Of a stretch of DNA of 64,000 bases, positions 40,288-49,757 are shown in pieces. The DNA lies in contig NZ_SMCV01000010.1 of the NCBI RefSeq assembly GCF_004342285.1, positions 124,001 to 188,000 of the forward strand, in the 5' to 3' direction. The number at the start of each line of letters is the position of its first letter. The first letter of the stretch is position 1. The translations under genes and the position numbers were made by a program. The stretch comes from Klebsiella sp. BIGb0138. GTDB taxonomy: Bacteria; Pseudomonadota; Gammaproteobacteria; Enterobacterales; Enterobacteriaceae. The notes under the pieces were generated by a model. The model did no database searches and was not told the DNA's origin. It was given only the letters and a program-made list of their open reading frames with translations.

Positions 40288-41280
40288 ATGAACAGATTAT
40301 CCCTGATACGTAAAAGTAGCGCGCTGCTGCTGTCGCTTTCAGCGCTGTGCTCAGCCGGCGTTTGCGCGGCGGAAGATGCCGCGGCGTTTGAGCATATTCA
40401 ACAGATCAACGCCGGCGATCTGAATATCGGCTATGTCGATATGGGCCCACGCGACGGGCAGGCGGTTATTCTGCTGCACGGCTGGCCGTATGACATTCAT
40501 AGCTATGCCGTCGTCGCGCCCGCGCTGGCGGAAAAAGGTTTCCGGGTCATCGTGCCGTATCTGCGCGGTTATGGCAGTACGCGTTTTCTTGCAGCCAGCA
40601 CGCCGCGTAACGGGCAGCCGTCGGCCATGGCGGCGGATATTGTCCATCTGATGGACGCCTTACACATCAAGCAGGCCGATTTTGCCGGATTTGACTGGGG
40701 GGCGCGTACCGCCGATATCGTGGCCGCCCTATGGCCGGAGCGGGTCAAATCGCTGGTTTCGGTGAGCGGGTATCTGATTGGCAGCCAGCAGGTTGGCGCG
40801 AAACCGCTGCCGCCGGAGGCAGAACTGTCATGGTGGTATCAGTTCTATTTCGCCACCGCGCGCGGGGAGGCCGGGTATCGCCAGAATACGCATGCTTTTG
40901 CCAGGCTGATCTGGCGCCAGGCGTCGCCAGGCTGGGACTTCAGCGATGCCGCGTTTACGCAAAGCGCTAAAGCGCTCGATAACCCGGATCACGTGGCGGT
41001 GACTATCAGCAACTATCGCTGGCGCCTTGGTCTCGAGAAGGGGGAACAGAAATACGCGGCCTACGAGCAAAAGCTGGCGCAACTGCCGACCATCGGCGTC
41101 CCGACTCTTACCCTCGAAGGGGATAATAACGGCGCGCCGCATCCGACGCCCGCCAGCTATCGGGCGAAATTTACCGGTAAATATGAACATCGCACGTTAA
41201 CCGGCAACATCGGCCACAATCTGCCGCAGGAGGCCCCTGACGATTTTGTTAACGCCGTGGTCGATGCCGATCATCTATAG
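40288..41280 (+). CDS. Exported alpha/beta hydrolase, epoxide-hydrolase-like
   Basis: 330 residues from the ATG at 40288. A signal peptide (hydrophobic 10-24, ending VCAAED) is followed by an alpha/beta-hydrolase fold: oxyanion motif HGWPYD (HGxP, epoxide hydrolase/haloalkane dehalogenase type), nucleophile Asp in GFDWGAR, and the C-terminal GNIGHNLPQEAP with the catalytic His. It should act on an epoxide, ester or halide in the periplasm. A response regulator, sensor kinase and CcdA-thioredoxin fusion follow on the same strand. Confidence 0.88.
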   Translation: MNRLSLIRKSSALLLSLSALCSAGVCAAEDAAAFEHIQQINAGDLNIGYVDMGPRDGQAVILLHGWPYDIHSYAVVAPALAEKGFRVIVPYLRGYGSTRFLAASTPRNGQPSAMAADIVHLMDALHIKQADFAGFDWGARTADIVAALWPERVKSLVSVSGYLIGSQQVGAKPLPPEAELSWWYQFYFATARGEAGYRQNTHAFARLIWRQASPGWDFSDAAFTQSAKALDNPDHVAVTISNYRWRLGLEKGEQKYAAYEQKLAQLPTIGVPTLTLEGDNNGAPHPTPASYRAKFTGKYEHRTLTGNIGHNLPQEAPDDFVNAVVDADHL

Positions 41281-41287
41281 CCCGCCC

Positions 41288-41315
41288 GCCGGAAGCGGTG
41301 AGTTGCGCTTCCGGC
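41288..41315 (+). terminator. Hairpin between the hydrolase and response-regulator genes
   Basis: Perfect 10-bp stem GCCGGAAGCG (41288-41297)/CGCTTCCGGC (41306-41315). It is followed after some bases by ATATTCTTTT. It may be a terminator or an attenuator between the two genes. Confidence 0.5.
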
Positions 41316-41352
41316 GCCAGCGCATATTCTTTTGGAGTCGATATGATTGTGA

Positions 41353-42105
41353 GTGGAGCCGGCAGTGGAACACATTGACCATATTTTGGTTGTCGATGAC
41401 GACCGCGATATTCGCGAACTGGTGAGCGATTATCTGCATAAATCGGGCTATCGTGCCACCGGGGCCGCCAACGGCAAAGCGATGTGGTCGGTGTTACAGA
41501 CCCGGCAGGTGGATCTGATCGTGCTGGATATTATGCTGCCCGGCGATGATGGCCTGATCCTCTGCCGTCAGCTGCGCAGCCACGGCCAACGGAATATCCC
41601 GGTGCTGATGTTGACCGCGCGCACGGAGGACAGCGACCGGATTCTGGGCCTCGAAATGGGAGCCGACGACTATCTGGTTAAACCGTTTGTCGCTCGCGAG
41701 CTGCTGGCGCGGATTAAAGCCATTCTGCGGCGCACGCGGGCGCTGCCGCCCAATCTGCAAATTACCGAGGCGGGGCGGCTGATTGCCTTCGGCGACTGGC
41801 TGCTGGATACCTCCGCGCGCCACCTGCTGGATGACAGCGGAGCCATCGTCGCCTTGAGCGGGGCGGAGTACCGGCTGCTGCGGGTCTTTCTCGACCACCC
41901 GCAGCGGGTGCTGAACCGCGATCAGCTGCTGAATCTGACTCAGGGGCGCGATGCGGAGCTGTTTGAGCGCTCCATCGATCTGCTGGTGAGCCGGTTGCGC
42001 CAACGGCTGCGCGAAGATGCCCGCGAACCGGCCTACATCAAAACCGTGCGTAGCGAAGGCTATGTGCTCGCGGTCGCGGTCTCGATTCGCGAGGCCCGGG
42101 AATGA
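41353..42105 (+). CDS. OmpR-family response regulator
   Basis: 250 residues with a GTG start at 41353 (a second GTG at 41365 is possible). Receiver domain (about 8-122): acidic pocket VVDDDRD, phospho-acceptor Asp in IVLDIMLPGDDG, Thr in MLTARTE and Lys in YLVKPF. C-terminal winged helix (about 150-245) of the OmpR/PhoB class. It overlaps the sensor kinase gene by four bases. The neighbouring exported hydrolase and redox protein are the likely targets, by position only. Confidence 0.92.
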   Translation: MEPAVEHIDHILVVDDDRDIRELVSDYLHKSGYRATGAANGKAMWSVLQTRQVDLIVLDIMLPGDDGLILCRQLRSHGQRNIPVLMLTARTEDSDRILGLEMGADDYLVKPFVARELLARIKAILRRTRALPPNLQITEAGRLIAFGDWLLDTSARHLLDDSGAIVALSGAEYRLLRVFLDHPQRVLNRDQLLNLTQGRDAELFERSIDLLVSRLRQRLREDAREPAYIKTVRSEGYVLAVAVSIREARE

Positions 42106-43445
42106 CGTTCTGGCCCGGCTCGCTGCGGTCCCGGCTGATGCTGATGATGTTCCTCGCGCTACTGCTGGCGAATGCGCTGACCCTGTCGCTGCTGTTTTAT
42201 GAGCGCATGAGCAGCGCCCGCAGCGTGATGCTGGGAAATCTGCAATACGATGTGGCCACCAGCGTGGCGATCCTCGACCGGCTGCCTGCCGCCGAGCGTC
42301 CGCAGTGGCTGGCGCGGCTGGCGCGCGGGAACTACCGCTATCAGCTCTCCGCCGGCGTCAGCGGCGATTATCCCACCAGCTGGCGTTCCCGCGACGCGGT
42401 GCGTTCGCTGCAAGAGTCGCTCAGCGGCAGCTATCCGCTGAGTATTATCGCGGTGCCCGGCCCGCGTGAGCATATTCAGGCCCACATCACCCTGCATGAC
42501 GGCGCGCCGCTGAGTCTTGATTTATGGCCGCGGCTGCCCGCCATTGCCCGCTGGCTGCCGGCGCTGCTGGTCGCCCAGTTCCTGCTGCTGCTGGCCTGCG
42601 CCTGGTACGCCGTACGCCAGGTGGTGAGCCCGATGACCCGCTTCACCGACGCCATTGACGCCCTGCAACCGGCGGCCCACGTTCCTGGTATGATGGCGGA
42701 ACAGGGGCCACGGGAGGTGCAGCATGCCGCCCGCGCGTTCAACGCGATGCAGACGCGGATCCACGACCATTTGCAGGAACGGGCGCGGATCCTGGCGGCG
42801 ATCTCCCACGATCTCCAGACGCCGATGACGCGGATGAAGCTGCGGGTGGAAATGGCGGGAGCGCCGGAGCTGCGCGATAAGCTCCTGCAGGATCTCGATA
42901 ATATGAGCCGGCTGGTCAGGGAAGGGATCGCCTTTGCCCGTTCGGCGCAGCCGCTGGAAGAGCCGCGCCAGCGCCTGGATGTCAATGCCTTTCTCGACAG
43001 CATCGCCTGCGATTACGCCGATGTCGGCAGGCCGGTGCTCTTTCATCCCGCCAGGGAAGCCGCCGCGGTGCTGCTCCCGCCGCAGGCGCTACGACGCATC
43101 ATGACCAATCTGATCGATAACGGGCTCAAGTTCGGGGAACGGGTAGATATCAGGCTGCTTTATAGCCGTCGCGGCGACCTGACCATTCAGGTGCTGGACC
43201 AGGGGCCGGGGATCCCGGAGGAGGCGCTGGAAGCCGTTCTGCAGCCGTTCTACCGTCTGGAAAACTCGCGCAATCGGGATACCGGCGGCACCGGTCTGGG
43301 GCTGGCGATTGCCGCTCAGCTGGCGGGCCAGATGCAGGGACAACTCCTGCTGCGCAACCGGGCGCAGGGGGGACTGGAAGCCAGTCTTCTGCTCGCCGCC
43401 GCCACCTTGTATCCTTCTGTATCCGGCGCGGCTGCAGATACCTGA
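42102..43445 (+). CDS. Sensor histidine kinase
   Basis: 447 residues. Two membrane helices (about 13-33 and 148-168) enclose a periplasmic sensor region of about 110 residues. HAMP (about 170-220), HisKA with phospho-acceptor His in AAISHDLQTPMTRMK, and HATPase_c with N-box NLIDNGLKFG and GPGIP/GGTGLGLAI boxes follow. It pairs with the response regulator encoded just upstream. The stimulus is unknown; the nearby thiol-redox gene suggests envelope redox stress, as inference. Confidence 0.93.
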   Translation: MTFWPGSLRSRLMLMMFLALLLANALTLSLLFYERMSSARSVMLGNLQYDVATSVAILDRLPAAERPQWLARLARGNYRYQLSAGVSGDYPTSWRSRDAVRSLQESLSGSYPLSIIAVPGPREHIQAHITLHDGAPLSLDLWPRLPAIARWLPALLVAQFLLLLACAWYAVRQVVSPMTRFTDAIDALQPAAHVPGMMAEQGPREVQHAARAFNAMQTRIHDHLQERARILAAISHDLQTPMTRMKLRVEMAGAPELRDKLLQDLDNMSRLVREGIAFARSAQPLEEPRQRLDVNAFLDSIACDYADVGRPVLFHPAREAAAVLLPPQALRRIMTNLIDNGLKFGERVDIRLLYSRRGDLTIQVLDQGPGIPEEALEAVLQPFYRLENSRNRDTGGTGLGLAIAAQLAGQMQGQLLLRNRAQGGLEASLLLAAATLYPSVSGAAADT

Positions 43446-43542
43446 ACTGACAAAACCGCGCTGTTTCAGACACTTCGTCAATACATTCGCCTGTTGTAAT
43501 GCGCTGGCTGCCGCTTTCGGCCGCGAGCTCATACCGAGGAGA

Positions 43543-44742
43543 ATGAATATGATGTCTGTCCTGATAGCCTTCGCGGGCGGCATGCTGACGCTGCTGAGCC
43601 CCTGTACTTTACTGGTGATCCCGCTCATTTTTGCTAACCTCCGCGGCAGGCGCAGCCACCTGCTGCTGCTGCTTGCCGGGATGGTGCTGATGTTTACCGC
43701 CGTATCATTACTGGCGACGGTAACCGGCAGCTGGGTGGCGAACCTGACCGTGGCCGGCCGCTGGCTGGCGCTGGCGTTTCTGGCGCTGGTGGGGCTGAGT
43801 CTGCTGTCGTTACGCGTTGCCTGGCGCCTGAGTGCGCCGCTGGTGGCGTTGGGCAACCGTATCAATCATCACAGCGACCAGCACACCGGGGGGACGTCGG
43901 CGCTGCTGGCGGGTCTGGCCATCGGCCTGCTGTGGGCGCCCTGTGCCGGGCCGGTGCTGGGAGCGGTGCTTAGCCTGGGTTACTCTGGCGCTAACGCGGC
44001 CACGATGGGGGCGCTGCTGGTTGCCTATGGCAGCGGGTGTGCGCTGATGCTGGCGCTGCTGTGGTGGTCTGGCGACCGCCTGGCGGCGCGTCTGCGCCGC
44101 GGTTTGGCCTTCAGCCAGCGGCTACGTCAGCTGGCGGGGCTGGCGATTCTGGCTTCGGTGGCGTTAATCGCCAGCGGGGCGGACCGCTACCTGCAAGGGG
44201 CCAGCGGTTTAACTCAGGCGCTGGAACAGCGGTTGAGCGGCGGTCTGCCGCAGGCGCAACCTGCCGGTCGGTTGCAGCCTGTCGTCGCGCCGCCGCCTTC
44301 CAGCACCATGCCGTCGCTGGCCGGAGGAACGGCGTGGATCAATAGCGCAGCGTTGAGCCCGCACGCTTTGCAGGGCAAGGTTGTGCTTATCGACTTCTGG
44401 ACCCGGGACTGTATTAACTGCCAGCACACGCTGCCGCACGTCCGCGACTGGGCGAATAAATATCGCGCCGCGGGGCTGGTGGTGGTGGGGGTGCATACTC
44501 CGGAATATCCATGGGAACGTTCGCTCCCGGCGCTGCGTGAGGCGGTGGCGAAATGGCGGCTGCCATATCCGGTGGTGGCGGATAACGCCTACGCCATCTG
44601 GAAGGCGTTTGGTAACCAGTACTGGCCGGCGCACTATCTGTTTGATGCCCGCGGCCAGCTGCGCTATACCGCGTTTGGCGAAGGCGACTACCGCGGGCAG
44701 GAGAAGATGATTCAACAGCTGTTGCAGGAATCCACAAGCTGA
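43543..44742 (+). CDS. CcdA/DsbD-like membrane protein fused to a TlpA-type thioredoxin
   Basis: 399 residues from the ATG at 43543 (CGAGGAG upstream). The first 220 residues form a six-helix CcdA domain with the two electron-carrying Cys in LSPCTLL and WAPCAGP. After a linker (about 230-265) a thioredoxin domain has FWTRDCINCQHTLPHV (active site CINC) and the cis-Pro region YPVVADN, as in DipZ proteins. Electrons would pass from cytoplasmic thioredoxin through the membrane to the periplasmic domain. It lies 97 bases after the sensor kinase and is probably part of that system. Confidence 0.88.
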   Translation: MNMMSVLIAFAGGMLTLLSPCTLLVIPLIFANLRGRRSHLLLLLAGMVLMFTAVSLLATVTGSWVANLTVAGRWLALAFLALVGLSLLSLRVAWRLSAPLVALGNRINHHSDQHTGGTSALLAGLAIGLLWAPCAGPVLGAVLSLGYSGANAATMGALLVAYGSGCALMLALLWWSGDRLAARLRRGLAFSQRLRQLAGLAILASVALIASGADRYLQGASGLTQALEQRLSGGLPQAQPAGRLQPVVAPPPSSTMPSLAGGTAWINSAALSPHALQGKVVLIDFWTRDCINCQHTLPHVRDWANKYRAAGLVVVGVHTPEYPWERSLPALREAVAKWRLPYPVVADNAYAIWKAFGNQYWPAHYLFDARGQLRYTAFGEGDYRGQEKMIQQLLQESTS

Positions 44743-44746
44743 ATCG

Positions 44747-44759
44747 GTGACGTTGTCAC
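44747..44759 (+). other. matS site (MatP binding), copy 3
   Basis: GTGACGTTGTCAC, exact match to GTGACRNYGTCAC, four bases after the DipZ-like gene stop and 9.8 kb from copy 2. Confidence 0.88.
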
Positions 44760-44807
44760 TTGTTTGCCCGAACACGTCAGCTGAACCGGTGGGAAAAAAA
44801 CAAAAAA

Positions 44808-44833
44808 AAGCCGATAACCAGCGTTATCGGCTT
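44808..44833 (-). terminator. Strong intrinsic terminator of dat-ddc
   Basis: Perfect 11-bp stem AAGCCGATAAC (44808-44818)/GTTATCGGCTT (44823-44833), loop CAGC. On the - strand it is followed by a long U-run. It lies 37 bases beyond the ddc stop. Confidence 0.92.
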
Positions 44834-44869
44834 CTGCAACGACGGGTTGTGTCGCACCCGGGGAAGCGC

Positions 44870-46342
44870 TTATTGCGCCAGCAGTTCCTGCGCGGTGCGC
44901 TCAACCAGACTCAGCAAGACCTTGACGTCATCAAGGGTGACGATCGGGTTCAGCAGCGTCAGCTTCAGACAGGTGACGCCGTTGTGCTCGGTCACGCCAA
45001 CGTTGGCGCGGCCGGAGTCCAGCAGCGCGTCGCCGACGCGCTGGTTGAGCAGGGCGATAGCGGCATCATCGCTGTCGGCCATCTGCTGCGGGCGCGTGCG
45101 GAACAGCACGCTTGCCAGCTGCGGCGCCATGACCAGCTCCAGCGTCGGCTGCGTGGTCACGTACTCTGCGACCTTTTTCGCCATCGTCACGCCATGATCG
45201 ATGATTTCCGCGTACTGCTTCTGCCCCAGCGCTTCCAGGCCCATCCACAGCTTCAACGCATCGAAACGGCGGGTGGTTTGCAGCGATTTGGCGACCAGGT
45301 TCGGTACGCCGTGTTCTTCATCGAACTCGGAGTTCAGATAGGCCGCCTGATAGCGCATCAGCTCGTAGTGGCGCGCGTCTTTTAACAGGAACGCGCCGCA
45401 GCTGATGGTCTGGAAGAACTGCTTGTGGAAGTCCAGAGTAATGGAATCCACGCATTCAATACCGTCCAGATAGTCGCGATACTGCTCAGAGAGCAGCAGC
45501 GCGCCGCCCCATGCCGCATCCACGTGCAGCCAGATCTGATGTTCCGCCGCCACTCCGGCAATCTCGCGTAGCGGATCAATCGCGCCCGCGTCGGTGGTGC
45601 CCGCGGTGGCGACGATCGCCATGATCTGCTCGCCGTTGGCCTGCGCGGCGGCAATTTTCGCTTTCAGGTCGTCAACGTCCATCCGGGCGAAACGGTCGGT
45701 TTTCACCAGGGTGACCGCGCGGTAGCCGAGGCCCATCAGCGCCATGTTCTTCTGCACCGAGAAGTGGGCGTTTTCAGAGCACAGCACTTTGTACTGACGC
45801 ACATCGCCCGGCAGCCCGTCCTGCTGGATTGAGTGACCCCGGCGGGCGAAGAACGCATCGCGCGCCAGCATCAGCCCCATCAGATTGCTTTGGGTGCCGC
45901 CGCTGGTAAACACCCCAGCGTCGCCCGCCGGATAGCCCACCTGAGCGCGCAGCCATTCGATCAGCTTCATCTCAATGATGGTCGCCGACGGGCTTTGATC
46001 CCAGGAGTCCATGCTCTGGTTGGTGGCGTTAATCAGCACTTCCGCGGCCTGGCTGACGACCAGGCTCGGGCAGTGCAGATGCGCCACGCACTGCGGGTGA
46101 TGCACCGACAGGCTGTCTTTCAGGAAGTACTCGATCGCACGTTCAATCGCCGCCTGGTTACCCAAACCCTGCTCGGTGAACTCAAGGGTAATACGTTCGC
46201 GCAGTTCGGCGACGCTTTTCCCCTGATACATCTCAGGCTGCTGCAGCCACTGCGCGACGGCCTGGCTGGTCTGGGCGATAACCTGCTGATAGGCCTCAAT
46301 ACTTTGTGCCGAACCAGCAAGAATCGGATTCAATTTGGACAT
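44870..46342 (-). CDS. ddc: L-2,4-diaminobutyrate decarboxylase
   Basis: 490 residues from the ATG at 46342 (MSKLNP); the upstream in-frame ATG overlaps dat's end and would add six residues. A group II PLP decarboxylase with SGGTQSNLMGL, HVDAAWGG and the PLP Lys in LDFHKQFF. It turns 2,4-diaminobutyrate into 1,3-diaminopropane. The length and pairing with a diaminobutyrate aminotransferase are those of the enterobacterial/Acinetobacter ddc-dat unit. It is second in the operon. Cytoplasmic. Confidence 0.94.
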   Translation of the reverse strand: MSKLNPILAGSAQSIEAYQQVIAQTSQAVAQWLQQPEMYQGKSVAELRERITLEFTEQGLGNQAAIERAIEYFLKDSLSVHHPQCVAHLHCPSLVVSQAAEVLINATNQSMDSWDQSPSATIIEMKLIEWLRAQVGYPAGDAGVFTSGGTQSNLMGLMLARDAFFARRGHSIQQDGLPGDVRQYKVLCSENAHFSVQKNMALMGLGYRAVTLVKTDRFARMDVDDLKAKIAAAQANGEQIMAIVATAGTTDAGAIDPLREIAGVAAEHQIWLHVDAAWGGALLLSEQYRDYLDGIECVDSITLDFHKQFFQTISCGAFLLKDARHYELMRYQAAYLNSEFDEEHGVPNLVAKSLQTTRRFDALKLWMGLEALGQKQYAEIIDHGVTMAKKVAEYVTTQPTLELVMAPQLASVLFRTRPQQMADSDDAAIALLNQRVGDALLDSGRANVGVTEHNGVTCLKLTLLNPIVTLDDVKVLLSLVERTAQELLAQ

Positions 46343-46360
46343 TGCGGTCACTCGCTCCAC

Positions 46361-47746
46361 TCAGACCGGTTTGACACCGGCGGCCAGCATGGCCTGTTCA
46401 AATTTGTCGAGGAAAATTTCCAGCTCGGCGTTGCTGATCAGCAGCGATGGCAGCAGACGCAGGACGCAGCCGCCGCGGCCGCCGCGCTCGAGGATCAGAC
46501 CCGCTTCGAAGCACTTCTTCTGCAGCAGGGCGGAGAGCGCGCCGTCAGCCGGGTAGCAACCCATATGGTCCTGGGCTTCGTTCGGGTTGACGATCTCAAT
46601 CCCGATCATCAGACCCAGGCCGCGAATGTGGCCCATTACCGGGAAACGTTTCTGCATGTCGGCCAGTTTGCCTTTCAGCCACTCGCCTTGTGCCGCGACT
46701 TTGCCAGCAATGTCGTTATCTTTCAGATGACGCAGGGTGGTCAGGCCGGTAGCCATCGCCAGCTGGTTGCCGCGGAAGGTGCCGGTGTGGTGGCCCGGTT
46801 CCCAGGCGTCAAACTGCTTCTTAATACCCAGAACGGCCAGCGGCAGACCGCCGCCAACGGCTTTCGACATCACGATGATGTCCGGCTCAATGCCGGCGTG
46901 TTCGAAGGCAAACAGTTTACCGGTACGGGCAAAGCCAGCCTGAACTTCGTCAACGATCAGCAGAATGCCGTGTTCCTGGGTCACTTTGCGGATGCGCTGC
47001 AGCCACTCGACCGGAGCCGGGTTCACGCCGCCTTCGCCCTGAACGGCTTCGAGAATGACCGCCGCCGGTTTACGCACGCCGCTTTCCACGTCGTTGATCA
47101 GGTTTTCGAAGTAGTAAGTCAGCGCTTTGACGCCCGCTTCACCGCCGATACCCAGCGGGCAGCGGTACTGATGCGGATACGGCATAAACTGCACTTCCGG
47201 CATCATGCCGTTGACCGCTTCTTTCGGCGACAGGTTACCGGTTACCGACAGCGCGCCGTGGGTCATCCCATGGTAGCCGCCGGAGAAGCTGATGACCGAC
47301 GTCCGGCCGGTATATTTTTTCGCCAGCTTCAGTGCCGCTTCTACGGCGTCAGCGCCGGATGGGCCGGTGAATTGCAGGCAGTATTCTTTACCTTCCCCAG
47401 GCAGTAAGGAGAGCAGGTATTCGGAGAAGCGATCTTTTAACGGAGTCGTCAGATCGAGAGTATGTAACGGCAAGCCGCTGGTAATGACACTTTGGATGCT
47501 CTGCAGCACATCAGGGTGGTTGTGGCCCAGCGCCAGGGTTCCAGCACCGGCAAGACAATCCAGGTACTGCTTGTTATCCGCATCGGTCAGCCACACGCCT
47601 TCCGCTTTCGCGATGGCCAGCGGCAGCTTGCGCGGGTAACTCCTGACGTTCGATTCGAATTCAGCCTGACGGGCCAAAAAGGTTTCGTTGTTTGCGTCCA
47701 ATAAATCTGCACTTAAAGTATCAATACGGACTTTATCCGTCATCAT
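46361..47746 (-). CDS. dat: Diaminobutyrate-2-oxoglutarate aminotransferase
   Basis: 461 residues; the start at 47746 (MMTDKV) has GGGAG upstream, whereas the longer frame begins without one. A class III PLP aminotransferase with [34 protein letters not shown] and PLP Lys in [11 protein letters not shown]. It makes L-2,4-diaminobutyrate from aspartate semialdehyde and glutamate for the downstream decarboxylase, so the pair yields 1,3-diaminopropane. Confidence 0.94.
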   Translation of the reverse strand: MMTDKVRIDTLSADLLDANNETFLARQAEFESNVRSYPRKLPLAIAKAEGVWLTDADNKQYLDCLAGAGTLALGHNHPDVLQSIQSVITSGLPLHTLDLTTPLKDRFSEYLLSLLPGEGKEYCLQFTGPSGADAVEAALKLAKKYTGRTSVISFSGGYHGMTHGALSVTGNLSPKEAVNGMMPEVQFMPYPHQYRCPLGIGGEAGVKALTYYFENLINDVESGVRKPAAVILEAVQGEGGVNPAPVEWLQRIRKVTQEHGILLIVDEVQAGFARTGKLFAFEHAGIEPDIIVMSKAVGGGLPLAVLGIKKQFDAWEPGHHTGTFRGNQLAMATGLTTLRHLKDNDIAGKVAAQGEWLKGKLADMQKRFPVMGHIRGLGLMIGIEIVNPNEAQDHMGCYPADGALSALLQKKCFEAGLILERGGRGGCVLRLLPSLLISNAELEIFLDKFEQAMLAAGVKPV

Positions 47747-48051
47747 ATCACTCCCACAACCAGCGTTGCGGTTGAACACTGGTTGAATAATTGGTTTAAG
47801 AAATTGAATCGCCATGCATAAAGCGCGCACAATATATGGCTTTTTAAATCTGCATTCAATGTTTTATTTATTGAGGTATTTTTACGTTATTTTTACATAA
47901 CGAAAATAGATGATAGTTCATTGATTTTAATGAAGTATTTAAAGTGTGATAAAACCATTAAAAGTGTAATTCTTAGTGAGGAAATCGGCCGGGTTTAATA
48001 CCGCTTCGTTGAATGCGCTGGCGAAAATACTTCCGCCAGCAGTATGGTTAC
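47747..48051. other. AT-rich promoter region of dat and end of the thi operon
   Basis: 305 bases without a gene. The stretch 47820-47990 is strikingly AT-rich against the surrounding GC-rich DNA and must hold the dat promoter; H-NS-type silencing is possible. A hairpin GCTGGCG (48017-48023)/CGCCAGC (48034-48040) beyond the thiY-like stop may end the thi-type operon, but lacks a clear U-tract. Confidence 0.5.
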
Positions 48052-48987
48052 TCAATACAGTTCAACCGCATAATGGGTTAAAGGTGTGATTTTTTTAACC
48101 AACTTATTGTTATATAAAAACTGTTCGTAAGCTTCATAGCGCGGCTTATCCAGCGCCGCCGGGTCGCGGGCAAACAGCGGTTCCGTTTGCAGCCAGGCCT
48201 GTTTGTTCAGTTCGGTGTTCAGCTCCGGGTGAGCGGCGGCAAAAGCTTGCCAGCTCTCCTGCGGATGGGCGTGCAGATACGCCACGCCTTTTTGCAAGGC
48301 AACGAGGAATTTTTTAATTTTCGCCGCGTGAATTCGATCGCGATGGGCCACAATCACCAGCTCGTCATAGGCCGGGACGCCAAAATCCTCCACATTCATC
48401 ACCCGCGGGTCTTTACCCTGAAGTTTAAGCTCCAGCGCCTCAATATTGCGATAGCCGCCAATCACCGCATCGACCTGACCGGCCAGCAGGGCGCTGGTCA
48501 GCTGGAAATTGACGTTAATCAGCTTGATGCTTTGCGGGTCGATATGGGCGTTTTGCGCCATGGTTGCCAGGGTTGCCTGCTCAATTCCGCTGACCGAATA
48601 GCCAACCTTTTTTCCTTTTAGATCGGCAGGGGTGTTAATGTTTTTATCGAGGGCGATCACCGTGTTCAGCGGCGAATTAATCAATGTGCCGACCCGCACC
48701 AGCGGCAGGCCTTCATCGGCAAAAAAGTGTACCTGCGGCTGGTAGGTGATCGCCAGATCCGCCTGGCCTGCGGCCACCAGCCGCGGCGGGAGCGCCGGGT
48801 CGGATGGCGGCACGATCCTGACGTCCAGCCCTTGCTCTTTAAAGGCGCCAATCTGTTCAGCGACCATAATCGGCGCATGGTCAGGGTTGATATACCAGTC
48901 AAGCACCAGCGTCAGTTTCTCGTTGGCGAGCGCCTGCGCGCTGAACAGCGCGCTGAAGGCCATTGTGGCGATAAGGGATTTACTCAT
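48052..48987 (-). CDS. ThiY-like substrate-binding protein (NMT1/THI5 family)
   Basis: 311 residues from the ATG at 48987. The signal peptide (ending SAQALANEK) is followed by LVLDWYINPDHAPIMVA, the characteristic start of ThiY/THI5-like pyrimidine-binding proteins, and by PPRLVAAGQADLAITYQPQV. It should bind a thiamine pyrimidine breakdown product in the periplasm. It is last in an operon headed by a TPP riboswitch and a TenA-type gene, which supports this over other NMT1 ligands. Confidence 0.88.
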   Translation of the reverse strand: MSKSLIATMAFSALFSAQALANEKLTLVLDWYINPDHAPIMVAEQIGAFKEQGLDVRIVPPSDPALPPRLVAAGQADLAITYQPQVHFFADEGLPLVRVGTLINSPLNTVIALDKNINTPADLKGKKVGYSVSGIEQATLATMAQNAHIDPQSIKLINVNFQLTSALLAGQVDAVIGGYRNIEALELKLQGKDPRVMNVEDFGVPAYDELVIVAHRDRIHAAKIKKFLVALQKGVAYLHAHPQESWQAFAAAHPELNTELNKQAWLQTEPLFARDPAALDKPRYEAYEQFLYNNKLVKKITPLTHYAVELY

Positions 48988-49013
48988 GGCGATTCCTTCA
49001 TTGTCCTTGTGAG

Positions 49014-49757
49014 TCACGATTCCGGCGTCCAGTCGATCAGCCGGTGCAAGAAAGCATCCACCGCCAGCCAAAGCAGGACGGTCAGCAGCACTAAAATAAA
49101 CAGCGCGGCAAAGCAGACGTCGGTCTGCATGCGCGCATTGGCGTTAAGCATCACGTAGCCCAGCCCTTCGGCGGAGCCTACCCATTCCCCGATGATCGCG
49201 CCGATCGGGGCGACCGCGGCGGCCATACGCAGGCCGGAACCGAGCGCCGGCAGCGCCGCCATCAGACGCACGTGACGCAGCTGGGCGCTAAAAGAGGCGC
49301 CCATCGTTCGCGCCAGATCGAGATAGTCATGATTGACCCGCCGCAGGCCGTCAAAAAACGCCGAGGTGACGGGGAAGAAGATAATCAGCACCGCCATCAT
49401 CACCTTGGCGCTCATCCCGAAGCCGAACCACAGCACCAGCAGCGGGGCGAGGGCGAAAACCGGGATGGCCTGGCTGGTCAGCACCAGCGGCATCAGCCAG
49501 CGCTGAAAGCGCGGCGAGATAATCATGCACAGCGCCAGCACCACCCCGAGCGCTACGCCGAGCGCCAGACCGCTGAGAATTTCGCTGACGGTGATCAGGG
49601 TATGCCAGGCCAGCCAGCTGCGGTTGACCCACAGGGCGTTAGCCACCGCCGATGGCGAGGGCAGCAGGAAAGCGGGGATGCCGCTGCGGCTGACCAGCCA
49701 CCACAGCAGCAGCAGGCCGCAAAACACCACCCCGCCGCGCAACAGTTTGCCTCTCAT
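49014..49757 (-). CDS. ThiX-like ABC permease
   Basis: 247 residues, about six helices, with the TauC/SsuC-type cytoplasmic loop (DLARTMGASFSAQLRHV). It overlaps the ATPase gene by four bases and precedes the binding-protein gene by 26. The operon's riboswitch implies import of a thiamine precursor. Confidence 0.9.
   Translation of the reverse strand: MRGKLLRGGVVFCGLLLLWWLVSRSGIPAFLLPSPSAVANALWVNRSWLAWHTLITVSEILSGLALGVALGVVLALCMIISPRFQRWLMPLVLTSQAIPVFALAPLLVLWFGFGMSAKVMMAVLIIFFPVTSAFFDGLRRVNHDYLDLARTMGASFSAQLRHVRLMAALPALGSGLRMAAAVAPIGAIIGEWVGSAEGLGYVMLNANARMQTDVCFAALFILVLLTVLLWLAVDAFLHRLIDWTPES

Noticed and set aside
45833-47407. Open frame of 524 codons on the + strand opposite ddc and dat
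   Set aside because: It covers parts of two well-recognised genes on the other strand and has no family motifs or ribosome binding site.
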